Counted from the first letter of the stretch, positions 42,710 through 51,325 are shown. The stretch: 64,000 bases of DNA from Prosthecomicrobium sp. N25 (GCF_037203705.1 NZ_JBBCAT010000001.1:407418-471417); one strand, 5' to 3'. The notes: generated from the sequence alone by a model not told the origin. Numbers and translations: made by a program.

Positions 42710-43399
42710 ATTAAGAAATACAGAGCGGAAGTGTTCGGCACGTTCGTGCTGGTTTTCATCGGTGTCGGATCCGTGGTCACGGGTGGGTTCGGAGGCGCAC
42801 TGCCCATCGGCCAGATCGGCATCGGCCTCTCCTTCGGCCTCACCGTCACGGCCGCGGCCTATTCCATCGGCCCCGTGACTGGCGCCCACCTGAACCCGGC
42901 CGTCACGATCGGCGCCTTCCTGGCGGGCCGCCTCAGCGCCGCCCACGTGCTGCCCTACATGGTCGCCCAGGTGATCGGCGCGGTCCTCGCCACCCTGGTG
43001 CTGCTCGCCGTCACCGCCGGCAAGGTGAAGGGCTACGACATCGCCGCCTCCGGCTTCGGCCAGAACGGCTGGGACCCGGTCGCCGGCTTCTCGATGACCT
43101 CCGCTTTCGTGATCGAGGTGGTTGCCACCTTCGTGTTCGTGACCGTGATCCTCGGGGTCACCCATCCGAAGCATTCGACCCAGCTCGCCGGCCTCGTCAT
43201 CGGCCTGACGCTCGCGATCCTGCACTTCGCCTTCATTCCCGTGTCGGGCAACTCGCTGAACCCGCCGCGCTCCATCGGTCCGGCCCTCTTCGCCGGAACC
43301 ACCGCGCTCGGCCAGCTCTGGGTCTACATCGTCGCCCCGATGATCGGCGGCGCGCTGGCCGGCATGCTGTTGCGCACCGGCACGCTCGAGGCCGACTGA
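42710..43399 (+). CDS. aqpZ: Aquaporin Z-like channel with apparent ATT start
   Basis: This 229-aa aquaporin of six helices has a first NPA box at residues 62-64 (HLNPAVT). The second box at 184-186 reads NPP (NSLNPPRS), not NPA. The conserved family N-terminus KKYRAEVFGTFVLVF starts directly after an ATT codon where other AqpZ proteins have Met. GGGGA lies 6 nt upstream of it, so ATT is the likeliest start. An upstream GTG would add 32 unrelated residues. The His of the water filter (ILHF) is kept. It carries water, and perhaps altered selectivity because of the changed box. Confidence 0.88.
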   Translation: MKKYRAEVFGTFVLVFIGVGSVVTGGFGGALPIGQIGIGLSFGLTVTAAAYSIGPVTGAHLNPAVTIGAFLAGRLSAAHVLPYMVAQVIGAVLATLVLLAVTAGKVKGYDIAASGFGQNGWDPVAGFSMTSAFVIEVVATFVFVTVILGVTHPKHSTQLAGLVIGLTLAILHFAFIPVSGNSLNPPRSIGPALFAGTTALGQLWVYIVAPMIGGALAGMLLRTGTLEAD

Positions 43400-43430
43400 T
43401 CGGGTCCCTGAGGCGCGGGGGCCCCGCCGC

Positions 43431-44276
43431 TCACTCCACCGGGGCCGGCTCGGCGAGCGTCGTGGCGGGGGTCTCCTGCCACATGCCCCGCTTCTCCTTG
43501 CGCGCCGCCGCTTCCGCCTCCGCGAGGTCGCGGCGGTCGGCCGCCGGCTTCGCCCAGCCCTGCCGGACGAGCCAGGTCGCCACGTCCGTCTTGCCGAGCC
43601 GGCAGGGAATGGCGAAGTTGCCCTCTTGCGCGTCGGCGGGGAGAAAGCACTGCACTCCGCGGCCGCCCGCGAAGGCGCGGAGCGCCGCCAGCGCCTGCGC
43701 CCCGCAGGGCCATTCGCGCCCGTCCCGGCCGCGGCACTGCGCGTCCACCCCCAGGGGCTCGATGTCCGGCAGCCGGATCCGGATCTCCCCCGCCCTGATG
43801 ATGCCCGGCGTCTCCGCCATCACCGGCCGGAGCACCCGCACCTTCGGCGGTTGCGCCGGCGGCTTCGGCACCTCGCGCGCCGGGAGGCGTTCGAGCGGGC
43901 CGGTCACGGCCGGCGGCGGCGTCACGCCGGGCGGCGTCACCACCCGCACCTCGCCGGCCGGAGCCGGACGAGGCGGTGCAGATCCGGGGGCTGGGCCGCC
44001 GGGCAAGGCCGCGGCGCCCGGCTCCGACGGACCGGCCCCCGAGGTTCCGTCCGGCCTGCGTGGCGGCGCGGCGCCGGTGAGGCCCGAGGCTGTCGCCGCG
44101 ACGGCCGGCCGGCTCTCGTCGGCTGCCGGCGCCGCTTCGGCCCGCGCCGCCGGGCCGCCGGCCGTTTCACTGTCCGGCGGCCTCGGTCCCGACAGGAGCG
44201 CCAGCGACGCCGCGGCGATCGCCGCACCGGCCACCGCGCCGGCGAGCACCATGCGGGCGGCCCGCGCCGCCTTCAC
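43431..44276 (-). CDS. SNase-like (thermonuclease-fold) protein with degenerate active site
   Basis: This 281-aa protein has an N-terminal membrane anchor (residues 8-30), a long Pro/Ala-rich linker and a C-terminal OB-fold nuclease-like domain (about 165-275). That domain has IRIRLPDIEPLG, QCRGRDGREWPCG and VRQGWAKPA. The YGR segment of active SNase enzymes is missing, so catalysis is doubtful. Four Cys may form disulfides in the periplasm. It starts at a GTG overlapping the stop of the S24-type repressor gene (GTGA). Annotation as thermonuclease should be treated as fold-level only. Confidence 0.75.
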   Translation of the reverse strand: MKAARAARMVLAGAVAGAAIAAASLALLSGPRPPDSETAGGPAARAEAAPAADESRPAVAATASGLTGAAPPRRPDGTSGAGPSEPGAAALPGGPAPGSAPPRPAPAGEVRVVTPPGVTPPPAVTGPLERLPAREVPKPPAQPPKVRVLRPVMAETPGIIRAGEIRIRLPDIEPLGVDAQCRGRDGREWPCGAQALAALRAFAGGRGVQCFLPADAQEGNFAIPCRLGKTDVATWLVRQGWAKPAADRRDLAEAEAAARKEKRGMWQETPATTLAEPAPVE

Positions 44277-44944
44277 TGGCTCGCCCAGACGATGCGCGCC
44301 ATCCAGGCCACCTCGTCGCTCCTGAGCTTGTCGCGCCCGCCCGGCGGGGCGATGCGGTCGACCTCCACCGCGGTCGCGGTGCGTCTGACCATGATCCTGG
44401 CCGACAGGATGCCGTCTGTCGACCTGACGATCACCCGGTCCCCGCGGCGGATGTCCGCCGTGGCCGACACGATGATCACGTCTCCGTTCCGGTAGAGCGG
44501 CATCAGGTCGTCGCCGGTCACCTCCAGGGCGTAGAGGGCGTCCGCCGGATGTCCGGGAAAGACAACCGAATCCCATCGGGTCCGGACCGGCATGCCGATC
44601 GGGTCGAAGGAGCCCGGATCGCCGGCCTCCCTCAGGTCGAGGAACGGCACGCTCACCGCCGCCGGCAGGCTCCCCGCCGCGGCGGCCGGGTCCCGCTCGC
44701 CGAGCAGCGCCATGAACTCGTCGAGCCCCGTGCCGGTCGCCTCCAGGATCTTGGCGATGGACTCGGTCGACGGCCAGCGCGGGCGGCCGTCGCCGCTCCG
44801 CCGCTTGGACCTGTTGAAGGTGGTCGCGTCCAGCCCGGCTCGCCGCGCGAGCCCGGATGCGGTCAGCCCGTGCCGGGCCGCACAGGCGTCGATGGCGGCC
44901 CACAGGCGCTCGTGGCTGAACGTCGCTCCGCGATCTCCGGTCAT
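44273..44944 (-). CDS. S24/LexA-like HTH repressor with replaced catalytic residues
   Basis: This 223-aa protein has an XRE-like HTH (residues 10-75, LARRAGLDATTFNRSKRR) and a LexA-type S24 domain (about 125-215). At the nucleophile position, the expected GDS reads G-D-D (Asp146). At the expected Lys, LSARIMVRR has Arg183. Both catalytic positions are thus changed, so self-cleavage is unlikely; the domain probably dimerises or binds a partner. GGGAGAGG precedes the ATG. It overlaps the nuclease-fold gene. No phage genes are nearby. Confidence 0.85.
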   Translation of the reverse strand: MTGDRGATFSHERLWAAIDACAARHGLTASGLARRAGLDATTFNRSKRRSGDGRPRWPSTESIAKILEATGTGLDEFMALLGERDPAAAAGSLPAAVSVPFLDLREAGDPGSFDPIGMPVRTRWDSVVFPGHPADALYALEVTGDDLMPLYRNGDVIIVSATADIRRGDRVIVRSTDGILSARIMVRRTATAVEVDRIAPPGGRDKLRSDEVAWMARIVWASQ

Positions 44945-45107
44945 CGCGAGCCTCTCCCGGCCATCGAGCGCGCTGTCCTGCCCCACCGATTAACCCCAGC
45001 TTCTCCGGCTGTCCAGTACGAAGCATGAACGCGTCCGGGCCGGCCCGCTCTCCCTTGCCCCCGACTGCCGCCCCCGCTACCGTTCGGGGACATGCTCGGA
45101 ATCGTCG

Positions 45108-45458
45108 ATGCCTGCTGACATCATATACAAGATTTGCCCACGAACGCTCTGGACCGCAGCGGAACGCACCGGCCGCTTCGCGGGAGCCCCGGTCGACGAG
45201 GCGGACGGCTACATCCACTTCTCGACGGCGGGGCAGGTGAGGGAGACCGCGGCGCGGCACTTCGCCGGCCAGCACGATCTCGTGCTCGTCGCGGTCGGCG
45301 TCGCCGCCCTGGGCGAGGCCCTGAAGTGGGAACCCTCGCGCGGCGGCGCCCTGTTCCCGCATCTCTACGGGGACCTGCCCCTGTCCGCGGTCCTGTGGGT
45401 TCGCCCCCTGCCGCTCGGGACCGACGGCCGGCACGACTTCGGAGACCTCGCCCCGTGA
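45108..45458 (+). CDS. DUF952 domain protein
   Basis: This 116-aa protein has the DUF952 hallmarks IYKICPRTLWTAAE, DGYIHFSTAGQVRETAARHF and FPHLYGDLPLSAVLWV. The family is cytoplasmic and unnamed, with a fold related to glutathione S-transferase-like or ADP-ribosyltransferase-like proteins. Its stop overlaps the pyrD GTG start, so it is translationally coupled to pyrimidine synthesis; this neighbour pair recurs in Hyphomicrobiales. No catalytic function can be named. Confidence 0.88.
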   Translation: MPADIIYKICPRTLWTAAERTGRFAGAPVDEADGYIHFSTAGQVRETAARHFAGQHDLVLVAVGVAALGEALKWEPSRGGALFPHLYGDLPLSAVLWVRPLPLGTDGRHDFGDLAP

Positions 45459-46522
45459 GCCTCTACGCGCTCGCCCGCGGCGGCCTGTTCGCGCTCGATG
45501 CCGAGACGGCCCACGGGATCACCCTGCGCGTCCTGGCGACCGGCCTCCTGCCGGCCTGTCCGCCCCCCGACCGACGCCTCGCGGTCCGCGCGATCGGCCT
45601 CGATTTCCCCGGCCCGGTCGGCGTCGCCGCCGGCCTCGACAAGAACGGCGAGGTGCCCGACGCACTGCTCGCGCTCGGCTGCGGCTTCGCGGAGGTCGGG
45701 ACCGTCACGCCGCGCCCGCAGGGCGGCAATCCGCGCCCGCGCCTCTTCCGCCTGCCCGCCGACCGGGCGGTGATCAACCGGATGGGCTTCAACAACCAGG
45801 GCCACGCCGCCCTGCGCGGCCGCCTTCTCGCCCGCAAGGCGCGCGGCGGCATCGTCGGCGTCAACATCGGGGCCAACAAGGACACGGTCGACCGCCCGGC
45901 CGACTACGTCGCCGGCATCGAGGCCTTCGCGGACCTGGCGTCCTACTTCACCGTCAACGTCTCGTCCCCCAACACGCCCGGCCTGCGCGACCTGCAGGCC
46001 CGCGGCGCGCTCGCCGAGCTCCTGGTCCGCTGCCTGGAGGCGCGCGACCGCATGGCCGAGGCGCACGGGCGGCGCGTGCCCGTGCTCCTGAAGGTCGCGC
46101 CGGACATGGACCAGGGCGGCATCGAGGACGTCGCCGCCGAGGCCCTGGACAAGCGCATCGACGGCCTGATCCTGACCAACACCACGCTCGCCCGCGACGG
46201 CCTGAGGGATCCGGCGGCCCGCGAGGCGGGCGGCCTGTCCGGCCGGCCGCTCTTCGAGCGTTCGACCCGGGTGCTCGCCCGCATGCGCCGACTGGTCGGC
46301 CCGGACATGCTGCTCGTCGGCGTCGGCGGGATCGACTCGGGCGAGACCGCCCTCGCCAAGATCGAGGCTGGCGCCAACCTGATCCAGCTCTATTCCGGCC
46401 TCGTCTACGAGGGGCCGGGGCTGATCGGCCGGATCAACCGCGCCCTCGCCGCCACGCTCGACCGGGAGCGCCTGACCTCCCTCGCCCCGCTCGTCGGCCG
46501 CCGCGTCGCGGCCTGGACCTGA
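45455..46522 (+). CDS. pyrD: Dihydroorotate dehydrogenase (quinone)
   Basis: This 355-aa class 2 DHODH oxidises dihydroorotate to orotate with quinone as acceptor at the inner membrane. The N-terminal amphipathic segment LYALARGGLFALDAETAHG is the class 2 membrane anchor. FMN-binding and catalytic residues are in GFAEVGTVTP, NRMGFNN, NVSSPNTPGLR (catalytic Ser) and GVGGIDSGE. The start is GTG overlapping the DUF952 stop. It ends 15 bp from a convergent sulfotransferase gene. Confidence 0.95.
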   Translation: MSLYALARGGLFALDAETAHGITLRVLATGLLPACPPPDRRLAVRAIGLDFPGPVGVAAGLDKNGEVPDALLALGCGFAEVGTVTPRPQGGNPRPRLFRLPADRAVINRMGFNNQGHAALRGRLLARKARGGIVGVNIGANKDTVDRPADYVAGIEAFADLASYFTVNVSSPNTPGLRDLQARGALAELLVRCLEARDRMAEAHGRRVPVLLKVAPDMDQGGIEDVAAEALDKRIDGLILTNTTLARDGLRDPAAREAGGLSGRPLFERSTRVLARMRRLVGPDMLLVGVGGIDSGETALAKIEAGANLIQLYSGLVYEGPGLIGRINRALAATLDRERLTSLAPLVGRRVAAWT

Positions 46523-46537
46523 CGCCGGGCGGTCCGC

Positions 46538-47638
46538 CTAGCGCCCCCTCACCGCGTCGAACAGCCGCCGGAACGGGCCTCTCCTCGCCTGCCGCTCCGC
46601 CTGGCGGCGCAGGCGGACGATCTTGGGGCGCAGGTCGTCGGCCTCGAACCGCCGGAGGACGGCGTCCACGAACGCCTCGCCCGCATCGCCGAGGGTTTCG
46701 GGCGACCGCTCGTTTCGGTGCCAGCGTCGACCGGCCTCCTGCCCGAACCGCGCGTCGAAGCCGCTCCCCCAATGACGCGCCGCGAAAGCCTCGTTGCTCG
46801 CCGCGAAGCGTTCCCCGAAGCGGCGCGCCCCGTCGTCGTCGAAGCCGTCGAACCGACCCGCGTCCCAGCCCCTGATCTGCACCTCGTCCAGGGCGATCTG
46901 CGCCAGCGCCCTGCGGGCGCCCGGAAGCAGGGAGGCGGCCCGGCGTGCGAGCAGGCGGCAGGCCGCGACACCCTCCGGGCCGAAGCTCACGTTGACCCGC
47001 TCCCCCGCCCCGAGCCCGACCGCGCGGATGCGGGCCTCGTCCACGCCGGCGGCCGCCAGCAGGTCCTCGGCGGGATTGAGGCCGTCCCGCGCGGGTCGAT
47101 ACGGCACGGCGACGAAGCGGATCTCCGGGCTGTCCGTCCAGGCCTGCAGGCGACGCCCGAGGTCCATTTCGTCATGCGCGACGAGTTCGGCCGCATAGGC
47201 CTCGAAGTCGAGGTCGCACTGCAGGGCCTTGACCTGCTCGACATAGAAGGAGGTCGCCAGGGCCGCCTGCGGCCGCACGAAAGCGACCGCCGTGACCGCG
47301 AAGCCGTGCCGGAGGAGCCGGTCCACCAACGGGCGCACCCGTTCCGCCGTGACCAGCGGCCCGCTCAGCGTCTCGCTCGACAGGACCAGCGTGTCCGCGC
47401 CGTCCTCCGCGAGAACCGCGTCGAGCTCCGCGAGACCGAACCGGTCCGGCTCGGGCTCGACCGGAAGTCCGAGGTCTTGGCTGAGCGCGTGGTGGGCGCG
47501 GGGCAGGGGGCGGCGGCCGGCCGGACCGGGATACGAGATCCCCTGGGCGGCCAGGGCGTCGCGCGCCTCGCTCAGCGCGCGCTGAATGGCCGAGGTGCCC
47601 GTCTTGTGGAGGCCGACATGGAGGATCGCGTGACGCAT
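46538..47638 (-). CDS. Sulfotransferase-family protein
   Basis: This 366-aa protein has an N-terminal P-loop HVGLHKTGTSAIQ that matches the 5'-phosphosulfate-binding loop of PAPS sulfotransferases. A later LSSETLSGP segment could supply 3'-phosphate contacts. The C-terminus is Arg-rich. Many bacterial proteins of this type modify cell-surface sugars or small molecules, but no polysaccharide cluster lies near. It is divergent from glpR. Activity is inferred from the loop only. Confidence 0.82.
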   Translation of the reverse strand: MRHAILHVGLHKTGTSAIQRALSEARDALAAQGISYPGPAGRRPLPRAHHALSQDLGLPVEPEPDRFGLAELDAVLAEDGADTLVLSSETLSGPLVTAERVRPLVDRLLRHGFAVTAVAFVRPQAALATSFYVEQVKALQCDLDFEAYAAELVAHDEMDLGRRLQAWTDSPEIRFVAVPYRPARDGLNPAEDLLAAAGVDEARIRAVGLGAGERVNVSFGPEGVAACRLLARRAASLLPGARRALAQIALDEVQIRGWDAGRFDGFDDDGARRFGERFAASNEAFAARHWGSGFDARFGQEAGRRWHRNERSPETLGDAGEAFVDAVLRRFEADDLRPKIVRLRRQAERQARRGPFRRLFDAVRGR

Positions 47639-47745
47639 GCGCGGGTCCCTAGCACGGGAGGTCGCGGCCGATCCACGCGCTGTCGCGATTGACAGTTCGG
47701 CCGAGGGGCTTTCTCCTCACGACTCGCTCCGCGAGGTCGCCCCGC

Positions 47746-48546
47746 ATGTTCCTGCCCTCTCCGCGCCAGACCCAGATCCTGACCCTCGCCCGCCAGGTCG
47801 GCCGCGTATCGGTGGACGACCTCGCCGAACGCTACGCCGTGACGCCCCAGACGATCCGCAAGGATCTGAACGAACTCTGCGACCAGGGCCTGCTGACGCG
47901 CACCCACGGGGGCGCGATCCTCTCCTCCGGCGTCGAGAATGTCGCCTACGAGGCCCGCCGCCAGCTCGCCAATGCCGAGAAGCGCGCCATCGGCCTGCGC
48001 GCCGCCGGGCTCATTCCGAACGATTCGTCGCTCTTCATCAACATCGGCACGACCACCGAGGAGGTCGCGCGCGCCCTCATCGCCCGCGAGGGACTGCTGG
48101 TCATCACCAACAACATCCACGTCGTGTCGATCCTGCTGCCCAGCCCGCGGGTCGAGGTGATCGTTGCAGGCGGGCTCGTCCGCCGCACCGACGGCGGCAT
48201 CGTCGGGGAGGCGACCATCGACCTCGTCAGCCAGTTTCTGGTCGATTACGCCATCATCGGCGCCTCCGCGATCGGCGCCGACGGCGCGCTGCTCGACTTC
48301 GACTACCGCGAGGTCCGAGTCTCCCAGAAGATCATCGAGAACGCCCGGCGGGTCATCCTCGTCGCCGATTCGATGAAGTTCACCCGCTCCGCCCCCGTCC
48401 GCATCGGCCACATCAGCCAGTGCGACGTCTTCGTCACCGACCGCGACCCCCCGCCGGACTTCCTGGAGATCTGCCGGCGCGACGGCGTGGAGGTGCAAGT
48501 CGCCGAGGACAACCCGGCCGAACCCATTCGCGATTCGGGAATGTGA
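47746..48546 (+). CDS. glpR: DeoR/GlpR-type transcriptional regulator
   Basis: This 266-aa repressor has an N-terminal DeoR HTH (residues 5-60, RQTQILTLARQVGRVSVDDLAERYAVTPQTIRKDL, split here only by family pattern) and a sugar-phosphate-sensing domain (about 75-240) with INIGTTTEEVARAL and ITNNIHV. In glycerol regulons the inducer is glycerol 3-phosphate. The ATG with GAGG 9 nt upstream was chosen over an earlier in-frame TTG. It heads the glp cluster, 134 bp before glpD, with candidate operators in that gap. Confidence 0.9.
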   Translation: MFLPSPRQTQILTLARQVGRVSVDDLAERYAVTPQTIRKDLNELCDQGLLTRTHGGAILSSGVENVAYEARRQLANAEKRAIGLRAAGLIPNDSSLFINIGTTTEEVARALIAREGLLVITNNIHVVSILLPSPRVEVIVAGGLVRRTDGGIVGEATIDLVSQFLVDYAIIGASAIGADGALLDFDYREVRVSQKIIENARRVILVADSMKFTRSAPVRIGHISQCDVFVTDRDPPPDFLEICRRDGVEVQVAEDNPAEPIRDSGM

Positions 48547-48557
48547 AGGTTCACGGC

Positions 48558-48581
48558 TTCGATTTTTTCGCTTGATTTTCG
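48558..48581. promoter_or_regulatory. Repeated TTCG motifs upstream of glpD (candidate GlpR operator)
   Basis: Three TTCG units occur at 48558, 48567 and 48578; the last two sit in TTTTCGCTT and TTTTCGTTT with an 11-bp period, one helical turn. This T-rich tract is unlike the surrounding GC-rich DNA and lies between glpR and glpD. DeoR-family regulators commonly bind repeated TTCG-type half-sites. Confidence 0.5.
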
Positions 48582-48680
48582 TTTTGCCACCGATCACCAT
48601 CCAGGTCGAAAACGGGGCGGCTCGAACCCGCACCCGGTGAGCGTGCTCCGGTCTCAACGGAGCCGTGGGGAGGAGACAGC

Positions 48681-50228
48681 ATGGGAGCCGATACCGGCCC
48701 CTACGACCTCGTGGTCGTGGGCGGAGGCGTGAACGGCTGTGGCATCGCACGCGATGCCACCGGACGCGGGCTGAAGGTCCTGCTCGCCGAGCAGGCCGAT
48801 CTCGCCAGCGCGACCTCGTCCGCCTCCACCAAGCTCGTGCACGGCGGCCTGCGCTATCTCGAATACTACGAGTTCCGCCTCGTCCGCGAGGCGCTGATCG
48901 AGCGCGAGGTGCTGATGCGCGCCGCGCCCCATTTCATCTGGCCGCTGCGCTTCGTGCTGCCGCATCACCGCGGCCTGCGCCCGCGCTGGATGATCCGCCT
49001 CGGCCTGTTCCTTTACGACCACCTCGGCGGCCGCGAGATCCTGCCCGCCACGCGGGCGGTGGACTTCCGCAAGGATCCGACCGGCGCGCCCCTGAAGCCG
49101 GCCTTCACCCACGGCTTCGAATACTCGGACGGCTGGGTCGAGGACGCCCGCCTCGTCGTCATGAACGCCAAGGACGCGGCCGAGCGCGGCGCCGAGGTCC
49201 TGGTCCGCACCCGCGTCCGGCAGGCCCGGCGTGAGGGTGGGCTCTGGCGGGTGACGCTGGAGGATGTCGCCGCCGGGACGACCCGCGAGGTCACCGCCCG
49301 CGGGCTCGTCAACGCGGCCGGCCCCTGGGTCTCGCAGTTCCTCGCCGGCGCTGTCGGCCAGAACGATCCCGACCGGGTGCGCCTCGTCAAGGGCAGCCAC
49401 ATCGTCGTGCGCAAGCTCTACGACCACGACCGCTGCTACATCTTCCAGAACGCCGACGGCCGCATCTGCTTCGCGATTCCCTACGAGGATGACTTCACCC
49501 TGATCGGCACGACCGACCAGGATTTTCGTGGCGATCCCGCCGCGGTCCGCATCTCCGACGAGGAGGTCGCGTATCTCTGTCAGGCGGTGAGCGAGTATTT
49601 CGCCCGGCCGGTCGTGCCCGCCGACGTGGTCTGGACCTATTCGGGCGTCCGCCCCCTCTACGACGACGGCGCCTCCAAGGCCCAGGAGGCGACCCGCGAC
49701 TACGTGCTCCGCCTCGAGGGCGGGGCGGGCGAGGCGCCGTTGCTCAACGTCTTCGGCGGCAAGATCACCACCTTCCGCAGGCTCGCCGAGGCCGCGCTCG
49801 AGAAGCTGGAGCCCTTCTTCCCGGCCATCGGCCGGCCCTGGACGGCCGGCGCGGCGCTTCCCGGCGGCGACCTGCCGGTGAGCGGCGTCGAGGCCGCGGT
49901 CGCCGACCTGCGCCGCCGCTACCCCTTCCTCGCCGAGCGCACCGCCCGGCGCCTCTTCCGCTACTATGGCACCCGCACCCCGCGGGTGCTGGGCGAGGCG
50001 CGCTCCATGGCCGACCTCGGCCGCCGCTTCGGCGCCGATCTGACTGAGGCGGAGGTCGTCTACCTGATGGCCGAGGAGTGGGCCCGCACGGCCGACGACG
50101 TGCTCTGGCGCCGGTCCAAGCTCGGCCTGCGCGTCACCCCCGAGGAGCAGCGGGCGCTGGACGATTTCATGACCCGCCGCCAGGGCGATGTCGGCGCTCC
50201 GGCACTGCGCCAGGGAGGCCGCCCGTGA
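48681..50228 (+). CDS. glpD: Aerobic glycerol-3-phosphate dehydrogenase
   Basis: This 515-aa FAD-dependent enzyme oxidises glycerol 3-phosphate to dihydroxyacetone phosphate at the membrane, feeding electrons to quinone. The N-terminal dinucleotide fold is DLVVVGGGVNGCGIA; substrate-binding landmarks include ASTKLVHGGLRYLE and GGKITTFRRLAE. GGGGAGGAG precedes the ATG. The stop overlaps the glpS GTG start (GTGA), tying dehydrogenase synthesis to the importer. Confidence 0.95.
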   Translation: MGADTGPYDLVVVGGGVNGCGIARDATGRGLKVLLAEQADLASATSSASTKLVHGGLRYLEYYEFRLVREALIEREVLMRAAPHFIWPLRFVLPHHRGLRPRWMIRLGLFLYDHLGGREILPATRAVDFRKDPTGAPLKPAFTHGFEYSDGWVEDARLVVMNAKDAAERGAEVLVRTRVRQARREGGLWRVTLEDVAAGTTREVTARGLVNAAGPWVSQFLAGAVGQNDPDRVRLVKGSHIVVRKLYDHDRCYIFQNADGRICFAIPYEDDFTLIGTTDQDFRGDPAAVRISDEEVAYLCQAVSEYFARPVVPADVVWTYSGVRPLYDDGASKAQEATRDYVLRLEGGAGEAPLLNVFGGKITTFRRLAEAALEKLEPFFPAIGRPWTAGAALPGGDLPVSGVEAAVADLRRRYPFLAERTARRLFRYYGTRTPRVLGEARSMADLGRRFGADLTEAEVVYLMAEEWARTADDVLWRRSKLGLRVTPEEQRALDDFMTRRQGDVGAPALRQGGRP

Positions 50229-51313
50229 CCCTGCGGCTCGAGAACGTCTCCCGGGTGGTCGGCGCCGAGACCCACATCCATCCGACCACGCTGACCCTCG
50301 AGAAGGGCACCGTGAACCTGCTCCTCGGGCCGACCCTCTCCGGCAAGACCAGCCTGATGCGCCTGATGGCCGGCCTCGACCGCCCGACGACCGGGCGCAT
50401 CCTGATGGACGGCGTCGACGTGACCGCCACGGCGGTCCGCGACCGCAACGTCGCCATGGTGTACCAGCAGTTCATCAACTACCCGTCCATGACCGTCTAC
50501 GAGAACATCGCCTCCCCGCTCCGGGTGAAGGGCGCGTCCAAGGCCGAGGTCGAAGTCAAGGTGCGGGAGGCCGCCGGCCTCCTGAAGCTCGAGGCGCACC
50601 TCGACAAGACGCCGCTGCAACTGTCCGGCGGCCAGCAGCAGCGCACCGCCATCGCGCGCGCCATCGTCAAGGGCGCCGACCTCGTGCTGCTCGACGAGCC
50701 GCTCGCCAACCTCGACTACAAGCTCCGCGAGGAACTGCGCGTCGAACTGCCCCGGGTCTTCGAGAAGACCGGCGCCATATTCGTCTACGCCACCACCGAG
50801 CCCTCCGAGGCGCTGCTCCTCGGCGGCAACACCGCGACCCTCCGGCACGGCCGCATCACCCAGTTCGGCCCGACCATCGAGGTCTACCGCCGCCCGGCCG
50901 ACCGGGTGACCGCCGAGACCTTCTCGGACCCGCCCATGAATTTCGCCCTCGTGGAGATCCGCGGCGGCCGGGTCGCCCTCGCCGAGGCCCCGCTCTTCGC
51001 CGCCGCCGGCCCGCTCGCGGGTCTCTCGGACGGGACCTACACGCTGGGCTTCCGCCCCCATCACGTCGCGCTCGCCCGGGAGGCCCGGGACACCGTCTCC
51101 CTCTCGGGCCGCGTGGCCGTCTCCGAGATCACCGGCTCGGAGAGCTTCGTCCACGTCGACGTCGGCGCCGACCGCTGGATCGCGCTGGTGCCCGGCGTCC
51201 TGAACCTCCGCCCCGGCGATCGGATCGACCTCCATCTCGACCCGGCCTCCTTCTTCGTCTTCGACGCCGACGGGCGGCTCGCCGCCGCGCCGGCCGGCCT
51301 TCTGGCCGCGTGA
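50225..51313 (+). CDS. glpS: Glycerol ABC transporter ATP-binding subunit GlpS
   Basis: This 362-aa ATPase carries Walker A GPTLSGKTS (residues 35-43), Q loop MVYQQF, a canonical signature LSGGQQQR (133-140) and Walker B LVLLDEP (Asp157-Glu158). At the H-loop position the expected His is Thr191 (ATTEPSEA). A C-terminal TOBE-like domain follows. With GlpT it would form a heterodimer with one canonical and one degenerate site. The start is GTG overlapping glpD. Orthologous to GlpS of the rhizobial glycerol importer. Confidence 0.92.
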   Translation: MTLRLENVSRVVGAETHIHPTTLTLEKGTVNLLLGPTLSGKTSLMRLMAGLDRPTTGRILMDGVDVTATAVRDRNVAMVYQQFINYPSMTVYENIASPLRVKGASKAEVEVKVREAAGLLKLEAHLDKTPLQLSGGQQQRTAIARAIVKGADLVLLDEPLANLDYKLREELRVELPRVFEKTGAIFVYATTEPSEALLLGGNTATLRHGRITQFGPTIEVYRRPADRVTAETFSDPPMNFALVEIRGGRVALAEAPLFAAAGPLAGLSDGTYTLGFRPHHVALAREARDTVSLSGRVAVSEITGSESFVHVDVGADRWIALVPGVLNLRPGDRIDLHLDPASFFVFDADGRLAAAPAGLLAA

Positions 51314-51325
51314 GGGGAGGGGACC

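Noticed and set aside
43431-44276. Active thermonuclease annotation
   Set aside because: The YGR segment and clear Arg/Glu/Arg catalytic set of SNase enzymes cannot be found; only the fold is supported.
47689-47745. TTG-initiated longer form of GlpR
   Set aside because: The TTG lies in TTGACAG, which looks more like a -35 box, has no ribosome site, and the extra residues precede the normal DeoR N-terminus.
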